This document shows positions 33,762-46,300 of a stretch of DNA of 64,000 nucleotides, one piece after another (the first letter of the stretch is position 1; the number at the start of each line of letters is the position of its first letter). Where the stretch lies: the NCBI RefSeq assembly GCF_001632365.1, contig NW_024468514.1, positions 704,153-768,152 of the forward strand, read 5' to 3'. The notes under the pieces were generated by a model. That model was given only the letters and a program-made list of their open reading frames with translations, was not told the origin of the DNA and did no database searches. The position numbers and the translations under genes are program-made. The stretch is from Laetiporus sulphureus 93-53. Taxonomy: Eukaryota; Basidiomycota; Agaricomycetes; Polyporales; Laetiporaceae.

Positions 33762-34600
33762 AGTGACCCACAAAACTATTTATAGGATTGCTCACTCTCA
33801 ATAGTAAAAATATCTCCTCAATCAATGGATCAAATGAATTATACAAGAGCTCGTTGAATCCCTATTTTTGCGCCTACCAAATCCTTTGCAGCTCTGATTA
33901 TATTTTTAGCACATTCGATCCTATGATCAACACTTTTGTGGCGCACATCTGCATTTATAATTCACACTTTTCAGTACTTAGTACAGCCTCCCATTCCTTC
34001 ACCACTTCTTGACATGCTTTGAATTAGATTCTGACACATTTGCTTCCCATTCCTTCTTCTCCACTCTTTTTTATATTCCTTTTAAATTGCTCATGATACT
34101 CTGCATGCTCTATGGATTTGAGACCTGAGAATTCGAAGAGTCATGCCATCCTTCTTGCTTGTGTGCTGGGGTCATTGTCTTGCTGGAACACCACTTCATT
34201 CATCGTTCTGCTTCAATCCTCCTCAGCTCAGAATGCTGCCATCAATCTTTCAGGATACCCCAGACTATCCGGCCCATACAGCCCCACATTAAGGATCCAC
34301 CTCCAAACTTCGGAGTTCACTCTACCACCCTATCATTGAGGATCTCTCCTGGCTTTCTTCCACACCCCATTTTGTCCTATCTGAACCATTCTGATAATCT
34401 TTGTCTCTCACACCATCCTACCATTTTGCTCCAGTCCTTCACAGGACATGAGTCCATCTCTCCTGCAGAGACTGAAGGCCCACTTCACTACAATGGCCTT
34501 TTTTCATCCTCTATGCACCACCTCTGTTCTGCCATCTCCAAGACCTCTGGCTGGTGGTAACCTTTATGATTGACATTTCGGATAAGGAGTGAGTGTTCAC
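33762..34600 (-). pseudogene. Second Tc1/mariner remnant with one terminal repeat
   Basis: The left terminus reads CAGTGACCCACAAAACTATT after TA, a classic Tc1/mariner end. The minus strand carries sequence matching 'gtggtgttccagcaagacaatgacccc' logic (VFQQDNDP) near 34170-34200, a 'SLMVWG'-region remnant near 34270-34330, and a C-terminal SMSR...GGCTKY remnant near 34000. No matching right terminus was found, so the 5' part is lost. Confidence 0.65.
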
Positions 34601-36371
34601 TTATGTGCTCATCTGAAAAGCCATCCAGTGAATATGTTTATGATGATGGATGTGTGATATGGTAATTAAAAATAAAGTTTTGATTGTATGTCTGGAGAGC
34701 AGAGTTGAGTGTCTTGGCAATAATAGAAATCGATCAAACAGTGTAATCATGCAAAATAATCTCATTGGCACTGAAAAACCTGAAGAATGTTACACCTGGT
34801 CAGCACATTTCGCATTTGTATTGATGTTAAGGACAACAGTGATAAACACATCACTGATGGTCTGGTTCCTTGTGCTCAAGCCCAGTTCATATCAAATGGG
34901 GTAAGAACAACCACGATGTCTATTCATGCTCTTGAGAGTGCTCATGAATTGTTTAAACTGACAGAATAGAGCTTTCTTGACAAGTTTACTCACATTTACA
35001 CTGTGATGTCTCATGACTCACCAATAGGAAAAGAGTGTCCTCTTAACTCAGGTTCCTCAAGTTAGATGCTATATAGGATTACAGCTCAATATGCCAGACA
35101 ATCTGCAGTCTGATCAAAGTTTCTGACCAAATTTATTAATCAATATTACAGCCTTTTTGGTCAGAAAATGTGCGGCTATGAGATAAGAGATGACTTTTAT
35201 AAGGTCATGTGCTCTACAACTGTGAGATTAAAAAATATTTGCTGGAATCCACTGTCCATGACAATTAGTGAGCTAATGTTGATCAGCATCTAAGGTGGGT
35301 CTTGTCACGAATGGACGAAAATACAATAGCAGGATTGATCTCATCCTTGCATCGAAATTGAATGTACGATTCATAAGACAAAAGAGGATAATCTATATAA
35401 ATTCAACTCACATTTAGAGCTCTTGATCTAACCAGATTCATCTTATCATTTCGAGACATATATTCCAGTGAAGTATACATCATTTTTCACGTCAAACATA
35501 ATGAAGAGATGCATGAGATTGTATAGAATGACAAGTTTCCCACATAGCACAGTCTGCACCTAGCTAAAAACTCGATCTGCAGACAGACTAAAGGTCGCAC
35601 TCTCATGCAAGCTAATATATGACTTAAGTCTTGCCATTAGCTCCTAGATCAGGCCTGCATCATACTCTTCTTATCATCTACTATAACCGCAGTCGTTATG
35701 GGCAAATCGTAGCTTGCACTATTTCATATGGGGTAATGGCATGTTGCCCAGGGATCTCTAAGGATGAGCTATCAAAAACCACATCCAGACTCTGCTCACA
35801 CAATGTTTTAAATTTTGCTGGGTCGAGTTACAAAATAGAAACTGTAGATACACACCCGTATACCATTCTTTGAAGTAATAGGAAGTGCATCAGCATCCGG
35901 CAATGTGATTAATAGAGAGCAAATATACTTGTGTTTGCCTTATCAAACATGTAAAAAAATTGGCAAGGAGAACATTTCAAAAATCTGACTTGTCACAAAT
36001 TCATTCAATTTATTGCTAATAGATGTCCTGAAATATATGGTATTCAGTAAAAAGGTTATTTATATTTATTTCAATTGAAGTCAGTTGAAATACACTCAGG
36101 TATATGGTAAGCGATGAGGAACAGTCCATCTTTCTTTTTGTCATTGATGTTTTTCACATCACTGACACAATTTTAGTGAAACTCTTTATTTTATTGTTAT
36201 GTTGGCTGCTATCAATGCTCTAGTTCAGTGAAACTCTGTATTTCATTGTTATGTTGGCTGCTATCGATGCTCTAGTTTATCTCCTTCTATGATTTACAGG
36301 ACACAATTAGCACATTTGGTGAGATATAATCTTCATGGAGCTGGCAACAACTGATGGAGACACCAATATGG
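34600..36371. other. AT-rich DNA, no gene recognised
   Basis: An LTR-like string TTGTCACGAATGG occurs at 35304, but no matching right end was identified. The minus strand at about 35700-35790 can be read as FDSSSLEIPGQHAITPYEI, a protein-like fragment of unknown origin with stops on both sides. 36175-36285 contains a short duplicated stretch ('gtgaaactct...tgttggctgctatc'). Confidence 0.45.
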
Positions 36372-37440
36372 TTGGCTAACAAAAGTGTATCCAGGGCAAG
36401 CTTCTGTTAACATGAATTTGTTGCATTAGTAGACATTTATAAACACATGCACTGTTTTCTAATGTTAAAGTATTTACAATTATGTTATTGTATCGCATTC
36501 GATCAGTCATGTTAACAATCCTTGCAGTGAAGTGAAACCCATCAAAATAGATAATATCACACAAGCCATATTTTGTGCCTTGTTCTTCAATGTACACAGC
36601 AGAATCTAGCTGAATTTGCTTCTGATTTGTTATAAATGCTAAGAAGTTAGGATTATTGGCAAATACATACATATTTTCTGATCAGTCTTTCATGGCAGCT
36701 TTGGCATGTGAAGTAAGTCTTTTTAGAAAAAAGGGGTTGCAGCCAATCTAAAATTTTTTTGAACAACCTAACTTGTTAGAGGACTCTTCAGAGTAATAAA
36801 CTGCAGTTCCATAAATAAATGAAAGCATCTTCTGCATTCATGACCACATTGTAGTGGTGATAATGAAGGTGAATGATAACATTAAAAGATGAAGACTGAA
36901 AGACAGCAGAACACAAGCTTTAGATATCTGTGTCATCTTTTCAGTGATATATAATGCTGCAGGGTCTGCAATATTTAAAATGTAGAAGAGCTTTTCATTA
37001 TCTGAAACTTGGTTGAGGCCACCATTCAGAGCCCTCAAGCCCTCTGATGCCCTTTCTGGACATTCAATTCCCCTCTCACAATGTCATGAACCTTTGTAGT
37101 ACTGCATAATTTGAGCTGTGTCAAAATATCAAAGTGACCTCAGAAGAGCTTTTCATTATCTTAAACTTGGTTTGCAAATCCTGGGTGGATGGCATATTTA
37201 TAGATCCTGTAGCCCTCACAATTATTCACTCTTTTAAGCTGAAAGTCTGCTATAGATAGATATAATCACACTCACCATGTTCATTGAGTATATTGCATAG
37301 TATGTATGCTTTTGATCAAACACTGATGCACTATACAAATCATTATCTGAAACATTAAACATAGCACAGGTAGAACTTGTCTGGCTCAATATATTCAGAT
37401 ATGCTATATCGTCAAGACTTGGATAAGAGGGCCATTTCTG
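36372..37440 (-). repeat. Composite repeat carrying a Helitron-tail fragment, inverted copy of 56772-57821
   Basis: The reverse complement of 36500-37420 is nearly identical to 56772-57720. It includes a frame (36376-36672) reading FANNPNFLAFITNQKQ ... GLCDIIYFDGFHFTARIV, homologous to the C-terminal, His-containing half of the Helitron protease-like domain at 42495-42839. The upstream part contains the 'gaaaagctcttctgaggtcac' unit. Confidence 0.8.
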
Positions 37441-37614
37441 ACAGGAACGATTTCTGAGGTCCTGAAATTTACTTGTACTTTTATGAGTTTGTTGTGATAG
37501 TTATTGAAGCCACATGTAACTGCTCTTGAAGAGAAGAATGATAATGTCCAGATGGAGATGCTTGTTACCTCTAGGCCAATAACATGTTCATGTTGATGAC
37601 AAACTCCGAATGCA

Positions 37615-38095
37615 GATAACCATCACTTTTATACAATTATCATTATATAATCATCTTTAACAACAGTTTTTTTTTACAACTTTAATAATTTTTATAATCA
37701 CTCTCATACTTCCATGACTACAATCATCTTCAATGACAGTTTATTTCACACCTTTAACAATATTTATCATTGATTTATTTGAATTATTTTTATAAAATTC
37801 ATTTTTACTATTAAAATTGTACAATATTCATTTTTCCCATTACTTCATTTGAATTAATTTTAACAGCAAGTTTGAACCATCACTCTTATCCACAATGACT
37901 ATAGTTATCTTTAACAACAGTTGTTTTTACAACTTTTAAAATTTTTATCATCACTCTCATACTATCATGACTACAATCATCTTTAACAACAGTTTTATCT
38001 CATTTTTAACAACAGTTGTTTTTACAACTTTAACAATTTTTAAGATCACTTTATTTGAATTATTTTTACAAATGTCTCAGATTCTTATTTTAATG
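37615..38095. repeat. Left arm of a second large inverted-repeat structure
   Basis: Tandem units of 'atcatctttaacaacagttg' and 'tttttacaactttaa', reverse-complementary in character to 41165-42320 ('aaagttgttaaaa', 'caactgttgttaaagatgat'). Very AT-rich and non-coding. Confidence 0.65.
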
Positions 38096-38252
38096 GGGTG
38101 GCCTTTGTATGGTCTGGATGCCTGAACTCACCACATCTTCACACATCCATAGCTGTAAGTGATGGTATGTGCTACAGAGAAATTGCACACTCAACTTCTG
38201 TCATGACTTTCACTCTCCTTGTCATAAGTATGCACAGCCTCAAAGATGCTAT

Positions 38253-38260
38253 GTCTCAGA
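38253..38260. repeat. Left target-site duplication of the LINE-derived insertion
   Basis: GTCTCAGA, repeated exactly at 39927-39934 after the poly(A) tail. Confidence 0.85.
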
Positions 38261-39926
38261 CATGCCTCTTGAACCGCAACCACCACCATCTATGCGGGCG
38301 CCTGCGGCGCCCATCGTGCCTCCACCTTATGTTCCTGTTCTCGCCTTCTATCATGCACTCAAACTTTTCGTCACCTTGTGCAGACCCTCCAAATCACCCG
38401 CTGGTAATATGGTGAGCCAGTTGGAACTTGCCCTGAAGGTCCTCGACGACGTGTCAGGCTGGTTCGCCAGCCTCAACCCCACCGACCCTCTCTTGGCATC
38501 CGTACTGGCTAATGCGGCCCTCTACGACATGCTGGCATCTCGACTTCGGACCCCCTCCACTGCACCAGCCCCTTCGCCTGCAGTCGATGAAGTCGCCGCT
38601 GCTATACTTGCCCTTCGCAATGACCTGGGAACCCGGCTCACCGCTCTCGAAGTACGCGTGAGTCAGGACATTGCTGCGCTGGCTTCTGTCAGTCGCACCC
38701 CAGTCCCACCTCAGACAAAGGTCAGCCGTACCCGGTCTTATGTGACGGCAGTCACCTCCTCGCACCCGGCTGATTCCGCGCGTACGCCGAACCCTCCATC
38801 CCGCCCCAAGGCTCCTGAGCCCAAGCACGCACCGCCACCTAAGCGTGCTCCTGCGCCCGTGAGGTATGTGGTTCGATGTTCGGGCAAGATGCCTGAACGC
38901 CTCGTCTCGACCCCTCCTGCTGTCACGCTGAACGACGTTAACCGGGCCCTGGCACTGATCCCGACTGTGGAGGGCCTCATCGCCCTAGCTGCCTACCCCA
39001 GCACCGCCGGCAACCTCGTTCTCGTCTTCCCACCTGCCACCTCGCACACCTGCATCGACGCTCACCTCCCGACCATTCGCCTCACTTTGGGGATCAGCGC
39101 CGACCAAAATATCTCCAGGGATAGTAAGTGGTCGTGCGTCCTCCTCGACAACGTGTACACTAGGACCTCCCCCAGTGCCGAGGTCCACTCTTCCTCTGCC
39201 TTGTCAGAGGAGCTCCTCAGGAATCTGGCCATCAAGTGCCTCTCCATCACCCAACCTCCACGCTGGGCACGTCGACCTGAGCTCATCGACGGTGCCCGCT
39301 CGTCCGTCGTACTCGGCTTTGAGGACCTGGAAGGCACCGCTCTGGCCACCATCCTCCACACCTCCCTCTTCGCTTTCGGTGCACCCGTCACTACGTCGTG
39401 ATGGCGTGAGAAGCTGCATCTCCGACAGTGTACGAGGTGTTGGGCATATGGCCACCTTTCCCAAGGGTGTACCAGACGGCTCTGCTGCCATATGTGTGCC
39501 GACCGTCATCATGAAGATTCGCATCGTTCTTGATGCACCTCTTGTACGAAGGAGAATCGTGCTGCCTCCGAACTTTGCCCGCACTCGCGGTGCATCAACT
39601 GTCGTGGTCTCCACCACGCAGACTCGATCCAGTGCCCAAAGCAGGCCGAGTACTGACCTCCCACTGCCCTCAACACTGACCTACTCGGTGCAGGCGCGAT
39701 CAGCTCTCCCACCGCTGGCCCATCTTTGAAGGTGCATGATAGTGATGTGGACATTGTCATGTAGTTGTTTATCCGAGCGACCGGTTTATTTTTGCATTTA
39801 CTGCCTCCCCTATATCGCCTTCACACTTGTTGGCGATTTGCTCTTAGTTACAATGTTCCGTGTATCTTCGGGTCACCAGGACGCACATAGCGTGGGGTAT
39901 GAATAAATGTTCAAAAAAAAAAAAAA
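38261..39926 (+). mobile_element. ORF1-only LINE-type (non-LTR) retroelement insertion with poly(A) tail
   Basis: The insertion is bounded by an exact 8-bp duplication GTCTCAGA and ends in 14 A residues (39913-39926), with AATAAA at 39902. It contains an ORF1-type gene and a short 3' untranslated region. There is no endonuclease or reverse transcriptase. GC content is far higher than in the surrounding DNA. A related unbroken site near 40960 ('cctcaaagatgctatgt...') supports the empty-site reading. Confidence 0.85.
38262..39762 (+). pseudogene. LINE ORF1 (Gag-like, zinc-knuckle RNA-binding protein)
   Basis: Open from ATG 38262 to TGA 39399-39401 (about 379 codons). It then continues in the same frame through a second TGA near 39530 and a TAG near 39650. 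The N-terminal half is Pro/Ala-rich with a helical region (LAALRND-type heptads near 38600-38680). After the first TGA come the knuckles CTRCWAYGHLSQGC and CCHMCADRHHHEDSH, then CINCRGLHHADSIQC. This Cys/His cluster is typical of ORF1 in fungal Tad1/I-like LINEs and binds the element RNA. The ATG lies at the very edge of the insertion, so the true N-terminus may have been lost to 5' truncation. Confidence 0.8.
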
Positions 39927-39934
39927 GTCTCAGA
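39927..39934. repeat. Right target-site duplication of the LINE-derived insertion
   Basis: GTCTCAGA directly after the poly(A) tract; exact match to 38253-38260. Confidence 0.85.
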
Positions 39935-41160
39935 TCCCTACCTTGATGGGGTGGCTGTTGTATGGTCTGGATGCCTCAACTGATTATGCTTGTTACCTCT
40001 AGGCCCATAACATGATCATGTTGATTATAAACTCAGGATGCAGAAGATTTTATAGATAATTTTGGCCTAGATCGTATTGTCAATCTAATGGACCAGTTCC
40101 TCGATGACCCAACTCCAGCACCATCATCTATAATTGGCACTGATTTTTCTCATCTGGCTTTGATTCAATTGACCCCTTCATTGTCGATGCAGCATGCATC
40201 AATCACTCCCTTAAAAGTGATGAGTGATAGAAATGCTACACCTGGGTCTTCAAGATCACTGACTATTCATATTTCAAGGTGATCAGCCAATGAGTGAAAG
40301 CTGATAACCCCACTGCCTCCCCCTGTTCACATGCAGAACACATTTAAATGAGCCACAGTTTAGCCTCTTGCTGAGGAGGAAAAAGAAGCATCATTCTCAA
40401 TGGAGGTATACTTATTGAACTTCTATAATGACTTTCACTCTCCTCACTATAAGTATTCCCATCCTCATGGTTGCTTGCATGTCAATGCATTTCTCGTACA
40501 GTGACATTAATCCGCTACAGCCTCAAAAGATGCTTATCTCAGGTCCCTATCTTGATGAGGTGGCCATTGTATAGTCTAGATGCCTCAATGGACCAATTCC
40601 TCCATGACTCATGCATGCCAATGCATCCCTCATGCAGTGACACTGACTTTCTAGATTCCTATCACAAACTCAGAATGCAGGAGATTCTATAGATGATTTT
40701 GAACTAGGTCTTATGGTCGATCCAATGGACCAGTCCCTCGATGACCCATCCATGCCAATGCATCTCTCATGCAGTGGCACTGGTGAGTCACACAGTTAGA
40801 TTCAGGCTCAACGAGGAAGCACCTGATCAGCCAGTCACTGGTCTATCCAGATCTCAAACTGTTGCTACATTGAAGGAGTCACCTCCAAAGAAGAGACAGG
40901 TCGTCAAGTTTGATGGTGTAATTATTGCTAGGACAGAACTCACCATTGACCTGCCACAGCCTCAAAGATGCTATGTTCCATGTCCCTATTTTGATGGGAT
41001 GGTCGTTGTATGGTCTGTATGGATACAAGGTGAGAGAAGGTAAACATAACATATGTGACACTATGTTACTGCTTCTGTGATACTTTGCCCAACTTTTGGC
41101 TATGCTTAACACTAGTTTCACTGCTGCTGACATTGAAAACCTCACACATGCCATTGAATC
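39935..41160. repeat. Degenerate repeat units, interior of the second inverted-repeat structure
   Basis: Several diverged copies of a unit with 'ccctatcttgatg.ggtgg', 'tggtctggatgcctcaa', 'atggaccagt.cctc.atgac' and 'aactcag.atgcag'. Short protein-like frames (such as 40088-40282 and 40741-41043) are fragments of the same repeated sequence. It may derive from an old coding sequence, but I do not recognise it. Confidence 0.5.
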
Positions 41161-41164
41161 ATTA

Positions 41165-42320
41165 AATGGTTGTTCATGAGTTAGTAATCTAAAAATTGTT
41201 AAAGTTGTTAAAACAATTGTTGTTAAAGATTATTGTATAATAATAATTGTATATAAGTGATGGTACAAACTTGCTGTTGAGAAGAAGGTAAAAAATGTTA
41301 AAGATTATCAAAATAACTTCAATAGAGCAATGATAAAAATTGATATTATAAAGACAATTCAAATAAAGTGATAATCAAAATTGTTTTAGTTTTTTAAAAC
41401 TTTTCTGTGATCAAAGGTAATTATACTCATGATTGTATAAGGGTGAGAGTAAATACTTGCTATTGAAAAGTGAATGTAGATAGTTTTGAGAATTGTAAAA
41501 ATGAATAGTGATGATCAAAATTGTTTTGAAAATGTAAAAACAACTGTTGTTAAAGATGATGATGTGATGATGATTGTATAAAAGTGATGGTAAAAACTTG
41601 CTATTAAAAAAGTGAATATAAAAAACTTTAATATTGTAAAAATAATTTGAATTAAGTAATGATTAGAATTGATATTGTAAGAATAATTTAAACAGAGTGA
41701 TGATACAAATGGTTAAAGTTGCTAGAAAAACTGTTGTTGAAGATGATTATAGTAAAGGTTGCATGAGAGTGATGATAAAAGTGTTGAAGTTTTTGTCATG
41801 GTCATATGAGAGTGATGGTGTAACTTGCTGTTGAAAACATGAAACATTGTGATTATTCATTCAATGATAATATAAGATGGATGCATGATTGTAGAAAATT
41901 TTGAATGCAGTGATAATAAAAGTTTTATATTGTCAATGATGATTATAGTCATGGTTGTGTGAGAGTGATGGTAAATAATTGCTTTTGAAAAAGTTAAGAT
42001 AAAAAGTTTTAAAAGGTGCAAGTATTTTGTAAAGATAATACAATCATAGATGCGTAATTATATAGATTGTCAAATGAAGTGAAAATAAAATGGTTTAAGC
42101 TTGTCTTTTAGCTTTTGTTGAACTGTAATCATACTTGCATGTTTTTTTATCGGAGATGATTACAATCATAGTTACATGACAGTAACGATAAAAGTTGTAA
42201 GGTGTTTTAAAAATTATATGTTGTCAAAGGTGATTGTAACAGTCACATCAGTGATCATAAAAAGTTATAAGGGCTTTTTTAATAATGTTTGTCAAAGATA
42301 CTTACAACTACAGTTTGAGC
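41165..42320. repeat. Right arm of the second large inverted-repeat structure
   Basis: Tandem AT-rich units of 'gttgttaaagatgat' and 'gagagtgatgataaaa', complementary in type to 37615-38095. No gene. Confidence 0.65.
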
Positions 42321-42494
42321 AGTATACACATTGCTGGAGTGATTGACTCATGGTGCATAAATGTGTGCAAGAAAGTGATATGAGGTCAAATGGGTATTGA
42401 GATCAGGCGAAGAAGATGAGCAAATGGAAATTATATTACTAGTTGAGAAGGTCTTAGTAGTAAACTTCAGACCAGCACAATGAAGGTGAGACAT

Positions 42495-43360
42495 TCAGAA
42501 AAGTTTAGTGTAGATTGCCACAGAGCTAACTCTACGATGCGCTTTACTGAGGAGAGTAGGATGTGCCATCTTGAGAGGATCTTCTAATGTTGAAGTATTA
42601 CTGGTGACAATTCCATCATTGTACCATGTCTGACCATTCATATCAATAATCCTTGCAGTGAAATGAAAGCCACCAAAATAAATAATACCACACAAGCAAA
42701 ATCTTGTGCCTTCTTCACCGATGTACACCGTAGGATCTAGCTGAAGTTGCTTACCATTCGTTATGAATGCCATGAAGTTTGAGGTATTGACAAAGACATA
42801 TCTTCTCACTAGTCTTGTGCAGCAGGTTTGGCATGACAACTGAGTCTTTCTGAGAAAAAGAGCTTGCAGCCCCTCTGATAGCTTTCTGTTTTTTTTGAGG
42901 AACCTAACTTAGCAGAGGATTCTCTCCAGATGGGCAAACTGCAGTTCCATAGATAAATGGAAGTGTTTTCTGTATTTACATTGACATTGCAGTGGAGGCA
43001 GTGAAGATGGACGGTAACGTTGGAGGATGAAGGCTCAAACATAGCAGAACACAAACTGTAGATGTCCGTGCCTTCTTTTTCCATGGCAGGAAATGTCGCA
43101 GGATGTGCGATTTGCAATTTTGCATGGATAGCATCTCTTGCATGTTCCATAGAATGTTTACCAGTGAGTATCTTTGTGAAGACATTAGTGAACTTATGGA
43201 GAAAGTCATTCTGGTTCTTGACAGTATCATTCCATTGCTGTGAACAATCTGTGAACACCTTGAGCAGTATGGAGAAAAGGCTATCATATGCGCAACTGTA
43301 GTTGTTCTCATCCCATATAAAACTGACAGGGCTTGAGTATAATGAAAGGGGTGAAGCGGT
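42495..43360 (-). other. C-terminal papain-fold, C19-like protease domain of the Helitron
   Basis: The Cys box is WDENNYSCAYDSLFSILL, candidate nucleophile codon 43292-43294. The His box is CLCGIIYFGGFHFTARIID, His codon 42663-42665, followed by GQTWYND. The order and spacing resemble ubiquitin-specific (C19) peptidases: a Cys box, an inserted region with CLHC pairs, then the 'G-H-Y/F-x-A' box with W and N/D. A frameshift near 42820-42840 separates the two halves in this copy. The C19 assignment is an inference from these motifs; another cysteine-protease family is possible. Confidence 0.55.
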
Positions 43361-46300
43361 CCTCATCTTTTTGTCATCGAGGCCTGTTTCATCACTGACA
43401 CGCATGCGCTTTTTCTTTTTTTCACCCTGGTCATTGCTAACAGTGAGCAAAGCTTTTATTCTTTTAGCAGGCAGATGCTTATACACGGGTTTAAGTTCCT
43501 TCAGTTTATCCTGTGCTAGTGAGGTTTTTTTTTGCATCATCACTACGTCTAGTTGGTTTACTGACAATTTGCCAGGGACTGTCAGGCTCTGGATCATTCA
43601 GTGGGTATGGGTCTTCATTAGACCACTTAAGAGATCTGTGCATTGTTTTGAAGATGTACTGGGTTCCTTTCCATGATCTATAGGATACTATGAGAGGATT
43701 TCTGGTTATGCCTTGAACTATGTCTGGCAACTTCTTATTATATCGAAGGGTTGTGATCTCATCCAGAAGTTCAAGGTCTCTAAATTCTTGCCTGAGTGAA
43801 TCAGAGATGCCCTTCATCAGTTTATGGTCATCAAAGCCTTGAACAATTATGGTCCCTTTGTATATTGATCCCCCTAGAAAGGCACATGTATATGGACTGA
43901 TGAGACCTGCAGTTTTGGAGATCACACACATTGTCGGGCCTGGTCCTGAGAGGTGAAGTCGGTCATTGCAAAATTGGGTATGACTGTCACCTGATCTCTT
44001 ACAATAGTGATCATCTGATCATTTGGCATGATGCAAGTGATTTTCATGGGCTGATGACTTATGGAGATCACATTTTCTAGTAGCCCGTCCAATTTGATAG
44101 GTGTAGGAGGAGAGGTTAGCTGAACAAAGAGTGTGTCTAGGGCCAGCTTATTATCCTCCAGAGGTCTTGCCTTCTACCCAGCCACTACACTCTCTGCACC
44201 ATTGGTCACACAACACTCTGTAGCCTCATTGGTCCTAATCATGACTGGCATGCTGAGGCATAGGGTTAATTTACCAAGATGGTTATCAGTGCAATCATGA
44301 AGGAGATTTTACAAAACCTGTTGTGTCTCAGGATCTATCACGTTAGTTGACCTCTGTGAATTTACAGCAGCGTGTTTTGTTTTTCTCCTCTTTTCCTCTG
44401 CATCTGATCTCCACTCATCCTGAGAATAAAATGTAATAAGTTGTCGTCCTGTCTCTGGCAAAGCGGGCACAGCCAAGCTCATTTATTTTGTCTCTGTAAG
44501 CGTTCCAGGCCATGATGATCGAGACATTTCTGAATCTCAGTTGATTCAACTTTGGCTTGTCTGCAGCATGACCTGCTATATGTCTTTTTAGATGCTGTAT
44601 GTCTGCCTGGGTACAGGACTTATATCTTAGATTTTCTAAAGCCTTTCGCATCTTTGCATCATCAGGGGTTTGCTGCTTTTGCCTCATATTCTCTCTCAAA
44701 ATCACCATGGTGGTGAACTGGGCCAAAGTGCCTTGCCTGTGAATGATTCTTATTCAAAATGACTGCTGGTGGTGTGCAGTACTGATCTTACTTTATGAGA
44801 GTACAATGAATGTCCTGACCCCACAGGGGAAAGCTGTGCAAAGTCTCCTGAAAAAATCATGTTTATTCCTCTGAATGATTTTCCCTCATTTTTTACCACT
44901 GAGCACATTCTCGAGCATATTTTGTACAAGTTGTGACAGTCTACCATTGACACCTCATCTAAAAAAATATACTCGACACACTGAAGACACGCTCTCACTT
45001 GAAGGAAGCTGACAGCTGATTCTGAAGTATACTTGCTCATTCCTAGTATAGAGTGGTATGTTGAGCTGGCAATCAAAGTGACAGCAGATTCAGTCAGAGC
45101 CATACAGAGCAATCGATAACCCTCTTTTCATTCATTGAAGAAGTGAATCAATGTCTTTATGACCTGAGATTTACCTGTTTCTGCCATCCCACTGAGGTAC
45201 ATCTTTAACTGTTCTCCACTGAGATTCATGGCATGATTGGCAACAATTCTGAATGCACATTCCTGTTCTTTATTTAGATTGAAGAGGCTGCTAGTATCGT
45301 CGATGAGCTTTTGGTCTTTTTACTCTTTCACCTTGAAACCCTTCTTCAGATAAAGCATGTCAATCACTTTGACCACATCTACATATTTCTCTACTGCAGC
45401 TCCAGTTGCCTTGTTAACAACATTGTTTGCAACTGCTTGATCAGTCCGAGACTGTATGATTTCTTGCTTTCGATCAGCAAGAAGTGATCACCACCCCAAA
45501 GCTGTGTGTCCCTTTCTGTCACAAAATGCAGTAGATGGTAAATGCATTTCCACAGCATCACAGCCTTCTGGAAGATTGTCCATCCATCCAGAAGTGTGCA
45601 TGATATTTTTCGCGTGCATCATGTGTGCCAAGTGCAATTGAGCCTTAGTTCCCAAGTTATCCCACTCAGAAACATTGTCTAGAACATCATAGTCTGCCGT
45701 AACTTCGTCAGCATTATCTTGTCTTCAATAACCATCATCGAGTGCCTCCATATCATTGTTGTTCATGCTAAATGGCATACCCTCAATTTTTGTGTCTGCT
45801 TTTTATAACTTTGCAAAATTGTCTCTGTCATCATTACACTCATATCTGATGTGCATATAGTCCATGACTTGTCTCTGTCTGTTGATAAAATGATGCTGCT
45901 CAAACGTCTCATTTCATGACATCATATGATCAGGTTTAAGGTCTTGTCCTGACCTCCAGGGCTTGAATAAGGTTAGCATAGTCATGCAGTACTCCTCTCA
46001 GTTGCTGCTGTCTCTACAAGGCAGTGCACCACCAATGAAATTGGGAATCATGCTCTCATCCTCAGGCAGCAACCTTACTTCCTTGGATGGATATTGAAGG
46101 TGAGCATGTAAAAAGTGTGCAAGTTCGAGTTGACAGTCAGCAATATGTGCCTTCTCATCTGCCTGAAATGTCTTTGCATTATAAGAGATGAGCAGCAGCT
46201 CGTCATCACCACCACTCTGTTCTTTACAACCTTCTTTTTCATCGGAGTAGATCACCTCAGAAGAGCTTTCTTCATTCTCTTCCTTTTCAAGCACAAGCTC

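Noticed and set aside
35304..35996. Additional solo LTR beginning TTGTCACGAATGG
   Set aside because: No convincing right end, no target duplication and no partner copy in the window.
38169..38261. Upstream extension of the LINE ORF1 to an earlier ATG
   Set aside because: The target duplication places the insertion boundary at 38261, so codons upstream belong to the host repeat and not to the element.
40088..41043. Short protein-like frames after the LINE insertion
   Set aside because: They are fragments of the same degenerate repeat unit occurring several times; no continuous frame.
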